From NCBI GenBank assembly GCA_002946415.1, contig NJPS01000053.1:1-64000 (forward strand): 64,000 nucleotides of DNA, read 5' to 3'. The position numbers and the translations under genes are program-made. Within the stretch, counting starts at the first letter, position 1. Each line of letters opens with the position of its first letter. Below the pieces are notes generated by a model. The model was not told the origin of the DNA. It did no database searches and was given only the letters and a program-made list of their open reading frames with translations. Shown piece by piece: positions 45,500 to 56,760 of the stretch. Source of the DNA: Rutstroemia sp. NJR-2017a BVV2 (taxonomy: Eukaryota > Ascomycota > Leotiomycetes > Helotiales > Rutstroemiaceae).

Positions 45500-47170
45500 A
45501 ATCACGATTTTTTAATTAATTTAACAACTATAAATTATTCTAAATTAAGCTATAATATTTATATAGAACTTATAATTATTAATCTAAATAAAGAGAACTT
45601 AGTATTTATTACTACTATAATTAAAAGATATAATTTATAATATAGTATCTTCTTTTACTATTAATATAGAATTATCTCCTCAAAAACCGAAACTATTTTC
45701 GAATATTATCAATAACTTATTATAATTTAAGAAAAGATTTTAATTAATCAAATCAATAAGTTAATAATTCGGAAGATATCTCCAATAAATTATATTATTA
45801 GAAATATTATAGAAAAGATTATAAATAGTTTAGTTGAAAAGAACTAGATTATATAATTTATAAAATATTATAATAACTAGTTTATAAATTTATATCTTTG
45901 TAATATTAATAATATATATATAAAATCTAAATATCTTTCTATATTTATACTATTTTATAAACTAGTTCGATTTATTTTATATTATTATTATATTTTTGAT
46001 ATCGATTTCAAGATTCTTACTAATTACTTTTTCTATTTTTAGTTTATTGATATTATCGAATAATATAATATTTTTCTAAAAAATATTTATAATTAGAATA
46101 AGAAGGGTTTTATAATTGATATAATATAGAAACTAAAGAAGATTATAATATATAATATTCTTAAAAAAAATAAAATACTAGTAATAAGATAAAATAGTTT
46201 ATAAGAATTTATTAATTTATTTATATATATTTATATTAATAGAATATTACTTCTATCTATTGTAATTTATAAAGATATAACAAACAAATTATAGAATTTA
46301 TAGATTGATAATATAGAAATAGATAATTTAAAGTACTTTATAATATTACTAAATAAGTAAAGTTTCAATATATATAGAATAATATAACTATAATAAATAT
46401 TCGATTGATATATAAAAGAGAAAGCGAAATATAATTAGTATTTTCTTATTATTAATAACTACTTAAGTTATATTAATCTCGAATTTCTTGAAATATATAA
46501 AAAATTAAAAATCGTTATATTGATTTTGTTATCTTATTTAATATATCGATTATAATTTCTTAATATCGATTTATTTCTATCTTTATCGAATTACTATAAT
46601 TTAGAACTTGATCGATTTATATATATTAGTAATGAAATTATATATATTATAAAGTAGAATTTCTAGAATATATTTAAAAAGATTTGGATCTAGATATTTA
46701 CTAAAAAGAATATCAAATTGATATTTGCAAAAACTAGAATAAATCTTCAAGATTCAGAATTTATTATAACTTAAATTAAATTTAAAAATCCTTCTAAATC
46801 TATTATATCTTTATAGAAATCTCGCGACAAAATTAAAATACTTTATTCAGTTATTATATTATAGAGAATTAAGAAGGAATTAAGAATTAATTTTAATAAA
46901 GTTTTTATAGAAAAGATCTTAAAGATTAATAAAAAGTTTTATATATATATTCAAATTACTGAATATTATTGTAAAGATCTTCAAGAAGTTTTATAAAAAG
47001 AAAAGAAAAAGAGAATTAAAAATATAAAACTAGATTTAAAAAATAAATCTAATATTAGTTTAATTTTCTAAAATCTATCTAAGATCGATAATATAAAGAT
47101 TTATAAAAATATAAAAGATATTGAAATTAAGTAAAATATAATTAATAAGGAATTTAGAAAAATAATTTAA
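45500..47170 (+). mobile_element. RIP-inactivated pogo/Fot1-type DDE transposon relic
   Basis: Reading the plus strand through many stops shows the landmarks of a DDE_1 transposase in order. NIYN-x-NKKGF lies near 46085; the expected D-E is changed to N-K by G-to-A. EFINLF lies near 46210. The second Asp block (IINNYLSYINLEFLE) lies near 46442. A C-terminal block similar to helper regions of this family (EYYCKDLQEVL near 46965) and a basic tail follow. Conserved catalytic acidic residues are lost. The element is inactive. Confidence 0.6.
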
Positions 47171-47655
47171 AAAACTAAGAAAGAATTAAAGAAATTATAT
47201 AAATAGAAAAAGAGAAATTAATAGAAACTTAAAATTTAGATTTCGAAGAAATCTAAAATAGTTTAAAAGAAAACAACTATATAATATAAAATATATTAGA
47301 AACTTATTAAATTTATAGAATCTAATATAAAGATAATTATTCTTTAATCCAAAAGTATTTATAAAAAGAATATATAATTTGAGATAATAATATTAGAAGA
47401 GGAATTAAAGAAAGTAAATAGATATATAAATCGAAGTAGATTAATTAGGATATTACTATATTTTCACATTTAAATTATTATATTAATTCTATTACTAGAT
47501 ATATCTTATTTTATTAATAATCTCGAGTTTTAAAGTAAAATATTATAATATTGATTTTAAATAATTATCTGAATATCTTCAAAATAAGAGTTCAAAATAT
47601 ATATATTAATATAAGATATATATAGACTCGGGATTATAGTTATATATCTCCGATA

Positions 47656-50330
47656 TATTATAACGAACTTTATAATTATAATCTAGAATTAGTTTTTTTT
47701 CGAAGATTTATTTAGTTAAACTCCTTATCTAAACTATTATAATATTAATATATTATATACTCTATATATAATTAAGTTTTTATATTTAAATTCCTCGAGC
47801 TCTAAAGCTCTTTTAGTTTTTTAATTATTAATTCTAAAGTTTTATCTATTCTATTATTGAAAATTCATTATATTATTAATAATTTACTAATTCTATTAGC
47901 TAACTAATAATTATCCAAATAATATTAGTTATTTATTCTTCTTTGCTTCTGATTACTTTAATTACTAAATAATAAAAATAGATTTATTCCGAGAGATCCT
48001 CGATATATAATAATTATAAACAATCTTTATAATATACCTTTTATATAATAACGATAAATAAAAATACTAACTATTGTCAAATTATTCGCGAACTAATATA
48101 TTGAATTAACTAGTACTTTATACTAGATATATATCTATATTAATTATAAAGTATTAGAATATTTTATATCAACCAAATCTTTTAATATTTGTTAAATATA
48201 ATAGATTAAACTACTTATTGATTACCACTTCTTGATTATATATTATTCTGGAAAATAGAATCCTCTTATTGATATTTTAATTTATAGAATAGATAAATTA
48301 GATTTCTAGAATAAAATCAAGAAAGAGAAAAAAGTATAATAACTACTGAAGAAAAAATAATTAGATTTTCAGATAATTATTATTTAAATATATATTTACT
48401 TTTATAGAACTAACTTTTAGTTATCCAAACTATATAATATATCAAATCAACTAACTCTTATTATATATATTTTATAGATAAACCGAGAAGCGAAAAACTT
48501 GTAATCTTTAAGAATTATATCGATTATTAACTAAACTAAGTTTTCTATATAAAATAGTTTTTTACTTTATAAAAATTATCTAATTATCCTTAATATAGTT
48601 AATTTATATATCTTTCTAATCTATGAAGTCCATAACTCTATAATAACTATATATTCTAATATTTAGAAGATTATATTATTACTTATTTATTAATATTATT
48701 AATATAATTTTCAAGATAATATTGCTATTTATATATATAACTATTATATTTACTATTATAATTTGGTATCTAGAAATAAGATATTTAGTTTACTATATCT
48801 CTTATTTATCTCTATATATATATAGAAGTATATTATTATAGATTATTATAATTTCAATAAAGATAAATATAGATTCGATAATATATTAGTTATTATCGAT
48901 TATTTAAATAAATAAATTATTACTATTCTCTATTATAAAACTATCAATATATATAAATAAACTAAATTATATTTGATATATATTTACTAATACTATAATC
49001 TATTAATTATTATATTATCAAATTATAATTTTTAGTTTATCTTCTCTTTCTAGAAAGAATTTAATAATATTTTAGAAATAGATATCAAATTCTCTATTAT
49101 AAATTATCTATAAATAGATAATTAGATAGAGATTTATAATTAGTATTTATAAAAGTATTTAAGATCTTTTATTAACTATTACTAAAATAATTAATTAGAA
49201 TATCTCTTTATAATAAATTATATTTAGTTAATATTTCTATATTTATTATTTAAAGATCTTCTATCTTTCGAAATCCTTTATAGATATATTTCTAAAATTT
49301 TATAGAATTAATAAATAAATTACTTTATAATTAATAACTTCAATATAGATAATATCTATATTTATATTTATTATAACTACAAAATATTTGAATATATATA
49401 TTTTATTATATAGAAAATATAAAATTATATATTTAAAATAATTAATATATATCGAAGATCTATTAATTTCGATATAAATAATTATATATAACTAAATATA
49501 TAATATCTCTCAATATAGTTATTATCAAGAAAGCTAGATTATCTTATAAATAGATATTTCAAAATATTCGAGAAAATAAACTATTTATTTTACTTAAAGT
49601 TATCTAATATAATATATATTTATAATATATTCTTAGTAGATAAATTATATAAAACTATTAATAATCTATTATTTAATTAATATAATAAATTCTTACTATT
49701 ATTTAATATAGATATTAATAAATATAAAGTTGATAAAATATTTATTTATAGAAAATATTATAGATTTCTAAAATACTATATTTCCTAATTTAATTATAAT
49801 ATTAATCTAACTTGATATAAAGTTTCTAACTTGAAAATAATATTATATAAATTATATAACTTTTATTTGGAAAATCTAATATTTTTTAGTTTATCTATTT
49901 TATTATTTAAATAATTATAATTATTCCAGAATAATGAAGAGAATTATAACTATATTGATAATAATTATTTAATAATATTAATTTAAAAATATATATTCTT
50001 TAGTTTATTTCTTTAATATATTCTTTACTTTATATTTATTTAAATTAATATTAATTATCAGTTCTTAGTTAAAATAATAATATTTAAAAATAAACTTATT
50101 TAGAAAAATAAATAATATAATAAACTTTATAATTATAGTTTAGAATTAACTTTCTATTAAAAATTTATTTAGTTAAACTTTTTATCTAAATTACTATAAT
50201 ATTAATATATTATATATTCTATATATAATTAATTTTCTATATTTAAATTACTCAAATTCTAAAATTCTTTTAATTCTTTAGTTATTAATTTTAAAACTTT
50301 ATCTATTCTATTATTAAAGATTTATTATAT
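47656..50330 (+). mobile_element. Internally deleted Ty3/gypsy element with ~220-bp direct repeats
   Basis: Two direct repeats, 47656-47873 and 50113-50330, align over their whole length and look like LTRs. Between them, the plus strand shows only the end of pol. RNase H lies near 48070-48290 (TIVKLF, YKVLEYFISTKSFN). The integrase core lies near 48800-49300 (FDNILVIIDYLNK, FSF-KEFNNILEIDIKFS). A chromodomain-like end lies near 49700-49900 (YRKYYRFLKYYIS, LYNFYLENLIFFSL). gag, protease and reverse transcriptase are absent. All frames are broken by RIP-type stops. Confidence 0.65.
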
Positions 50331-50972
50331 ATATAATATAAATTTATAAGATATTGGACAAATAATAAAAAATATTAGATATTTAGTAAAACTCTATTTA
50401 TTAATAATCTAAATAATTAGATATTAATAAGTTAAAAATATATAATTACTATATATTCAATATAATAAATAATCAAAATATAGTTATTTTAGATAATAAA
50501 AATTATATAAATTTATAAATAATTATAATATTATTTCTTTTTTTTTCTTTATATAACTATAATATATCCAAAATAAATCTAATTATATATAATAATTATA
50601 TAGATAATTTCAATATATTAATAAATATTAGAATATTATTTAATAACTTTATTATTTCTTTTATTAGTTTTATAATTACTTATATAATTATTATTATTTA
50701 GATAATAGTTAATATTCAAAATTATATTAAATAATTTTTTTCTTTTTTTTCTTTATTTTATTAATATATTTAGATTATTAGTAACTTTATTTAACTTTCA
50801 ATATAATATATTTCGACTTTATAATTAAATTATATATTAAATATAATTTATCTATTTAATATAAAAATAATATTAATATAAATAATTAAATAGTTTCAAA
50901 ATCTATAATATATATATATTATAATATTAATTATAATTTATAAATCAAATATATTATTATAACTAATTTCTT

Positions 50973-51525
50973 TATTATAATATATTCAAAATAAAAGTCT
51001 AAGAACTTTAGATTTAGAAAATAATTAATTATTATTTAGTGAAATCAAACTATTATATAGAGATTATATAATAAAATAAAATTTAGATATTTATATCTAT
51101 AATATAGAAATAGAAAAAAGATATTTATAATTATTAATATATCTTTATAAAAAATAGTATTATAGAAATAAAGTATTTGGAAATAAATAGATATTAAAAT
51201 AATCAATAATATCTTTAATAGAATCTTAGATAGAGATTATCTAATATCTTAATAATTCTAATAATCTTATTATTATTAAAACTAATAAAACTAATAAGAT
51301 AATAAAGAATAAAGATATATATAATTAGATAGTTTTCTTTAGTAAATAAAGTTTTATATTTAATAATACTTATTATTTATTTATCTATTATTGCAAATAA
51401 CAATTGATTTCCTATATAACTATTATCAATAATAAATTCTATAATAATATTATTAATTATTGCGATCAATAGTATTCGAGATTCTAACTACTTTTATATA
51501 ACTTAGAAGATAAATATTTGTAATA
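50973..51525. repeat. LTR copy B (553 bp), isolated
   Basis: This copy aligns end to end with the LTR at 56121-56672. It starts TATTATAATATA (from TGTTACGATATA) and ends TTTGTAATA (from TTCGTAACA). No internal region follows, so it behaves like a solo LTR. No 5-bp target duplication is legible. Confidence 0.7.
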
Positions 51526-51954
51526 ATAATCTGAGTTTATATTAATATTATATAGATAAGATATTTCTTTATTCTAGTTAAAATATATAAAATTATATTA
51601 GGAGAAATAGGAATAGTATTATAATCACGGAACTAGTAAACTATAAGTTCAACAAACGAGATATCTCGATTAATTAGGAGATTCTAGATTATATAATGGA
51701 TCTTTTGGATCCGGAGATCCAATCAGGACGAAGGTTCTATATAACTTTGGGTTATCACCTATTAGATAGGAGCTTCGTGCTCAACCTTTCATAACAATAG
51801 TATCTTATTTCTCTTGTATATAACGTGCGAATTTTATTCTCGCATCATATGCTTCTACTCTCTTCTATCCACGATACCAACCCGACGTATTTAGGTACAG
51901 ACAATCTAGGAACGTTACATCCAGTTCGAAGTCTTATATAGTAGACCTCACCTC
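51526..51954. other. Right border of AT-rich block 1 / flank of the S66 gene
   Basis: Composition returns to normal GC here. The segment 51735-51800 contains GGGTTATCACC and GAGCTTCGTGCTCAAC. The latter 16-mer is shared exactly with the 43.9-kb LTR, so this is probably another retroelement fragment. Confidence 0.5.
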
Positions 51955-53025
51955 TTAAACTACTCCGGCTTCCGATATCAGGAATCGATCATGTTCAGAA
52001 TCCAGTTCAGCTAGCGCATCATACGGCAAAGTGACCATGGGCGTCGTATGACCAATATCCACATTCATAAGAATAGGAAACTGGTTCTTCACGGCAGCAA
52101 GGCGCCCTTCACAGAGCAATGCTGTGAAAACAGAAGCATACTCCTCCAAACGCTGCTTGGAATCATAACCATAGGGACGCCCGATGACCAAGCCAGCCGC
52201 TTCCTCAAAGACTTCTTGCGCGATCAAATCTGCAACTGCTCTCTGTACTAGAGGCAAGTGTTTGCTTTCTTCCAAGGAAGTTTCTAGAAACACAATTCTG
52301 CCCCGCCAGTCCGGTGTAATTTTTGAAACCCCATTTAGTCGTGCCACAATAGTAAGGCACCCGCCAAAGAGTCGCCCTTTCCCCTTGCCTTTCCGAAGCC
52401 ATTTCCATGCTGGTGCTGGTACAACTTCTTGCCTTTCCACTGACGATGGGTTTCGAAATAATGCCGGTGCGCTAGGTGCATAAGTAAGTGATCGAGGGAC
52501 ATCTCCAATGGGATCTGTGCTTGCTATAGCTCCGAAGAGATGTTTGATACAGAATGCGAGCGGCGATGCATCGTCAAGAGAATCGGCTGTTCCAAGCTCG
52601 GGGATAGCGCTAGGTCCATAAAAGGTACGCATTCCAGTGAGAGCATAAAGAAACCAGTGCAGACCTGTATTGTCAGAGCTCCCGACTACTATCTTTGGGT
52701 TGAGCTTGATTGCGCGATGAAGCTCTTTATCTGCGATCAAAGCTGGTAGGAGTTCAGTGAAAGTGATGCCGCCGATGGTGCAAATGATGGCGGAGATGGT
52801 CGAGTCGAGAAATACAGAACGGATCTCAGTATGCCGGTTGGTAATTGAAGATTGGATATCGACATCTGGTGTAAAAAAGACTCGCACTTGGTAACCTCGA
52901 TCTTGAAGCAGTTCAATAGCCCGGCATATCACAGTCGAGAACTCCTCGTTGATCCGTGAAGAAGGCGAGATAAAAGCAATCGTTCCACCGGGACCAAGTG
53001 CTGGAGGTCGAATTGAAGAAATCAT
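51955..53025 (-). CDS. Peptidase S66 (LD-carboxypeptidase / MccF-like)
   Basis: A single exon encodes 356 residues, the normal length for S66. The N-terminal block is PPALGPGGTIAFISPSSRI. The nucleophile is Ser117 in VVGSSDNTGLHWFLYALTG, matching the GxSDxT elbow. RLFGGCLTIVARLNG is the oxyanion-side block. Glu248 is in IVFLETSLEE and His326 is in VDIGHTTPMVTLPYD. The full Ser-Glu-His triad is therefore present. Bacterial homologues trim murein tetrapeptides (LdcA) or detoxify microcin C by cleaving its amide bond (MccF). The fungal homologue probably acts on D-amino-acid-containing or peptide-nucleotide compounds; the substrate is inferred. No signal peptide, so cytosolic. It has normal GC and an open frame despite lying between two RIP-degraded blocks. 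Confidence 0.88.
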   Translation of the reverse strand: MISSIRPPALGPGGTIAFISPSSRINEEFSTVICRAIELLQDRGYQVRVFFTPDVDIQSSITNRHTEIRSVFLDSTISAIICTIGGITFTELLPALIADKELHRAIKLNPKIVVGSSDNTGLHWFLYALTGMRTFYGPSAIPELGTADSLDDASPLAFCIKHLFGAIASTDPIGDVPRSLTYAPSAPALFRNPSSVERQEVVPAPAWKWLRKGKGKGRLFGGCLTIVARLNGVSKITPDWRGRIVFLETSLEESKHLPLVQRAVADLIAQEVFEEAAGLVIGRPYGYDSKQRLEEYASVFTALLCEGRLAAVKNQFPILMNVDIGHTTPMVTLPYDALAELDSEHDRFLISEAGVV

Positions 53026-53312
53026 TCGGAAGGGTGGAAAAATATGTGTGGCCAGTATTCGATTGAGTATCAGTAGATTTAAGTCACAAGTCTTTTAGCC
53101 CGAGACAGTGACTTTTCTTGAAATCGAAGCTAGATGGTATCTTACCAGAGGCCCTCTCTAGAACTATAAGCGCCTAGTATTTGTCAGATAATTTGGTACG
53201 TACCTCTTCCATACCATCCAACATTTGCTACGCTTCAAAGTGTTGAAGTGGGGGTTACCGTTAGCGTGTTTCATTAGCGTATTTTGGGAGCCTCTGACAA
53301 CTCAATATAATA
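53026..53312. promoter_or_regulatory. 5' flank of the S66 gene
   Basis: About 290 nt of normal-GC sequence between the S66 start and the MITE. It would contain the promoter. No motif stands out. Confidence 0.4.
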
Positions 53313-53686
53313 AGGGTTTTGCTAATCAACCGACGCTTTTTACTATCCAACCGCCGCTTTCCCTAAATAAGTACTAAGAATCTGACTAATCTTCTTACCA
53401 GCCAGTTTACAAGTGAGCTTCCAATTGCTCATAATTGAGCGAGAAAATTGTATAGTAAGTATATTATGAAATTTGAGGATATACTATTTAGGATCGAAAA
53501 TTATACAAAGAATATAATACTAAAGGGAAAATAAGACTCTTGTACTGTTATTATTTAAGTTGAAAATAAAGTAATTAGAAGCTCACTTATAAACTGGCTG
53601 GTAAGAAGATTAGTCAGATTCTTAGTACTTATTTAGGGAAAGCGGCGGTTGGATAGTAAAAGGCGTCGGTTGATTAGCAAAACCCT
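53313..53686. mobile_element. 374-bp MITE with ~115-bp terminal inverted repeats
   Basis: The left arm (from 53313, AGGGTTTTGCTAATCAACCG) and the inverted right arm (ending 53686) are near-identical for ~115 bp. The few differences are C/T transitions. The flanks show a 6-bp duplication, ATAATA (53307-53312 and 53687-53692). The ~145-nt interior is AT-rich and non-coding. Long arms with a small core fit a non-autonomous DNA transposon. The arm start resembles 44987-45055. Confidence 0.88.
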
Positions 53687-53692
53687 ATAATA

Positions 53693-54700
53693 ATCGCCTC
53701 TGCACCCTCTTTTGAAAGTATGCTCAATGAATACAATCATCAAACCAATAGTTATTTTTAACACAAAGCACTAGCGCAGCTCTCTTGCAGCCACTCGCTT
53801 ATTCACGCCTGAATTTCCTCGCCTATGTATAGGGCACTCCAGTCATATTATCGACCGCAGCCAAGCCCAAGCACGAAAGTGGGAACGTAATTAAATTTAG
53901 GAAGCTCAATGCAAAGGGAAAGTTGATTATTTTCAAAAGTACCTGCTATATGAAACTCGGGGCATGGCTCTTCGCGCGAATTATGGAGAAAAAATGATAA
54001 CTGTTGGACCTTGGTCTGCAGCGAATGACAAACGAAAGAAATTAAATGCCGCATGCATGTTGGAACCAACATTTTTCAATACTACTGCATGCAACAGAAA
54101 GGACCGAAAGTCAAAGCCCAGGATATAACAATATATGAAAATATCGACAGTACGGCTGTTGGCTGTTGGCTCGCCATTCCGCTATCCCGCAGCGACAAGC
54201 CTTGTTTCTGCACCATCTATATCACTGGAGACCGGAGTGATTGTCCACAGTATGGTACAAGCTATGAAAAACCCAACAATTCTTGCCAGGAGTAGAAGGT
54301 GACATCCATTCCTCGAATGACTGCAGGTTGAAATTACATACTAGAGCAGAGATTATGCAGAATGTTGGCTGACACAAAACAAAACGCCAATAGACCCAGG
54401 CTTCATCAATTAGATCGGAGCACGAAAGTCAACAGAACCCTTGGTGATAGCCATATAAACTAGGTAAACGTCCGATATGACGAGAATGGTAAGCCAATAA
54501 TTTGAACTTTTCACCCCGTTCTCTGAATAGTTCTGTAACTTCCTCGGTCAGCGCGGCTCATCAGCTTCCGATCGACCTTTTTCTCATTCAGTATATACTA
54601 TTCCCCCCCGGACCAAATGTTGGTACAGAATGTGGAGCCCATTAGCAATAAGCGGGGTGTGCAAATAGGAATCTCGAAAGTTCTTTGATGGAAGTTATAT
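53693..54700. other. Normal-GC island without a supported gene
   Basis: About 1 kb with short frames only (74 and 80 codons around 53848-54295 on opposite strands). None shows a domain, signal peptide or splice pattern that I can defend. Confidence 0.45.
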
Positions 54701-55129
54701 TTATTTCTTAATTCGTAGATACCCTCTTATCACTAATCAGCTCTATATTTTATATCAATATTTGGTCTAGAGGGAGAGATAGTAGTAGAGATCTAATAAA
54801 CTACTTTATTATATATCTCTTTTATTATCTATATATCTATCAGAAGCTACTAGATATAAAACTCTATCTATATTTAGAAGAAAATATAAATTATTAGTTA
54901 AAATAAAGAGATTAATATATAATATATATTAATTATCTATTAATTATTTTGTAGAATTCTATTAAGATAGAGAAATTATAAGAAAATTAAAAATATATAA
55001 ATCTTTTGTTAATAATAATTTATAAAATAAACTTCTTTACTTTATTAATATAGAAAAGTTATATATTAAAAAAATAATTTCTCGAATAAAGAAGTTATTA
55101 AAATAAGTTTTTATTATAAAGTCGATAAT

Positions 55130-55648
55130 TATTATAATATATTTAAATATAAATTTAAAGATCTTAGATTTAAAAAATAGTTAATTATTATTTAATAAAA
55201 TCGAACTATTATATAAAGATTATATAATAAAACAAAAGTTAAATATTTATATTTATAATATAGAAATAGAGAAAAGATATTTATAATTATTAATATATCT
55301 TTATAAAAAATAATATTATAAAAATAAAGTATCTGAAAATAAATAGATATCAAAGTAATTAATAATATTTTTAGTAAAACTTTAGATTAGAATTATATAA
55401 TATCTTAATAATATTTAATAATCTTAATAATAGGAATTATTAAAATTAATAAGATAATAAAGAATAAAAATCTATATAACTAAATAGTTTTTCTTAATAT
55501 ATAGAATTTTATATTTAATAATAATTATTACTTATTTATTTATTATTGTAAATAAATAATTGATTTTCTATATAATTATTATTAATAATAAACTTTATAA
55601 TAATATTATTAATTATTATAATCGATAATATTCGAGATTCTACTTTAT
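55130..55648. repeat. LTR copy C (3'-truncated)
   Basis: This copy aligns with copies B and D from their first bases but stops after ATTCGAGATTCTAC at about 55648, ~35 bp short of the normal end. It is the most AT-shifted copy. Confidence 0.65.
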
Positions 55649-56120
55649 TATTTCAAAATAAATAATAATTATTTATTCCAGATTCTAAATATAAATTAAC
55701 TAAAATACTTTAATAAAGCGAAAATTAATTTTGATTTATTTTAGTTTATAATTCTAATTTGTTCTAATCTATATAGTAATATTATAATTTATTATAATAG
55801 TAAATAATAATATAAATTATATTTACAGATTTCTTTATATTTTTGTTATCTAATAATATCTTTATAATATTGATAATAATCAGATAATAAATATAAAACT
55901 AGATAATATAGAAAATATCTAATATTATTATTATTCCTTAATATAAAAAAATATAGATAATTTATATATTATAATTCTAGTTTATTCTAATATAGTTTTA
56001 ATTTATTTTAATATATATAATAATATAATAATATATAATAAAGATAAAAGATAATATATTATCTATATATAGATATCTCTATATCTCTATTTTCTAGTTA
56101 TATTTTTTTATCTTATTATT

Positions 56121-56672
56121 TGTTACGATATATCTAAATAAAAGTTTAAGAACTTTAGGTTTAGAGAATAGTTAATTATTATTTGATAAAGTCGAACTAT
56201 TATATAGAGATTATATAATAAAATAGAGTTTAAATATCTATATTTATAATATAGAGATAAAGAAAAGATATCTATAATTATCGAGATACCTTTATAAAGA
56301 ATAATATTATAAAAATAAAGTATCTAAAGATAGATAAATACTAGAGTAATTAATAATATCTTTAGTAGAACTTTAGATAAAGATTATCTAATATCTTAAT
56401 AATTCCAGCAATTTTAGTATTATTAGAATCGATAGAACTAATAAGATAGTAGAGAATAAAGATCTATATAATTAGATAATTTTCCTTTATATATAGAACT
56501 TCGTATTTAATAACAATTATTACTTATTTACTTATTATTGTAAATAATGATCGATTCTCTATATAACTATTATCAATAATAAACTCTATAATAATATTAC
56601 TAGTTGTTATAATCGATAATATTCGAGATCTTGACTATTTCTATATAATTCAGAAGATAAATATTTGTAATA
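56121..56672. repeat. LTR copy D (552 bp), 5' of a gag-like region
   Basis: It starts TGTTACGATATATC and ends ATATTTGTAATA. The start and the undamaged end of copy A (TTCGTAACA) give the inverted TGTTACGA/TCGTAACA termini expected of an LTR. A gag-like region begins ~90 bp downstream, which suggests this is the 5' LTR of the gypsy relic. Confidence 0.7.
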
Positions 56673-56760
56673 CTTTAAATATCTTTGTTATTTTATATAC
56701 CGAATCGATATAGCTTTAAACAATATTATAATAGCTAGATCTATAAGCTAACTACTAGCT

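Larger units (their letters stand above)
45056..51650. repeat. RIP-mutated AT-rich transposon block 1
   Basis: This ~6.6-kb stretch is dominated by TA, AT and AA dinucleotides and almost lacks CA/TG and CG. No protein-coding frame of useful length survives. Recognisable relics inside are listed separately: a pogo/Fot1-type transposase, a shortened Ty3/gypsy element and an LTR. The strong transition bias and the relic content indicate RIP. Confidence 0.9.

Noticed and set aside
45056..51650. Centromere interpretation of AT-rich block 1
   Set aside because: The block is explained by identifiable RIP-mutated transposons interrupted by intact genes. Nothing specific to a centromere is visible.
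53848..54295. 74- and 80-codon frames beside the MITE
   Set aside because: Opposite strands, no domain or signal peptide, composition like intergenic sequence.
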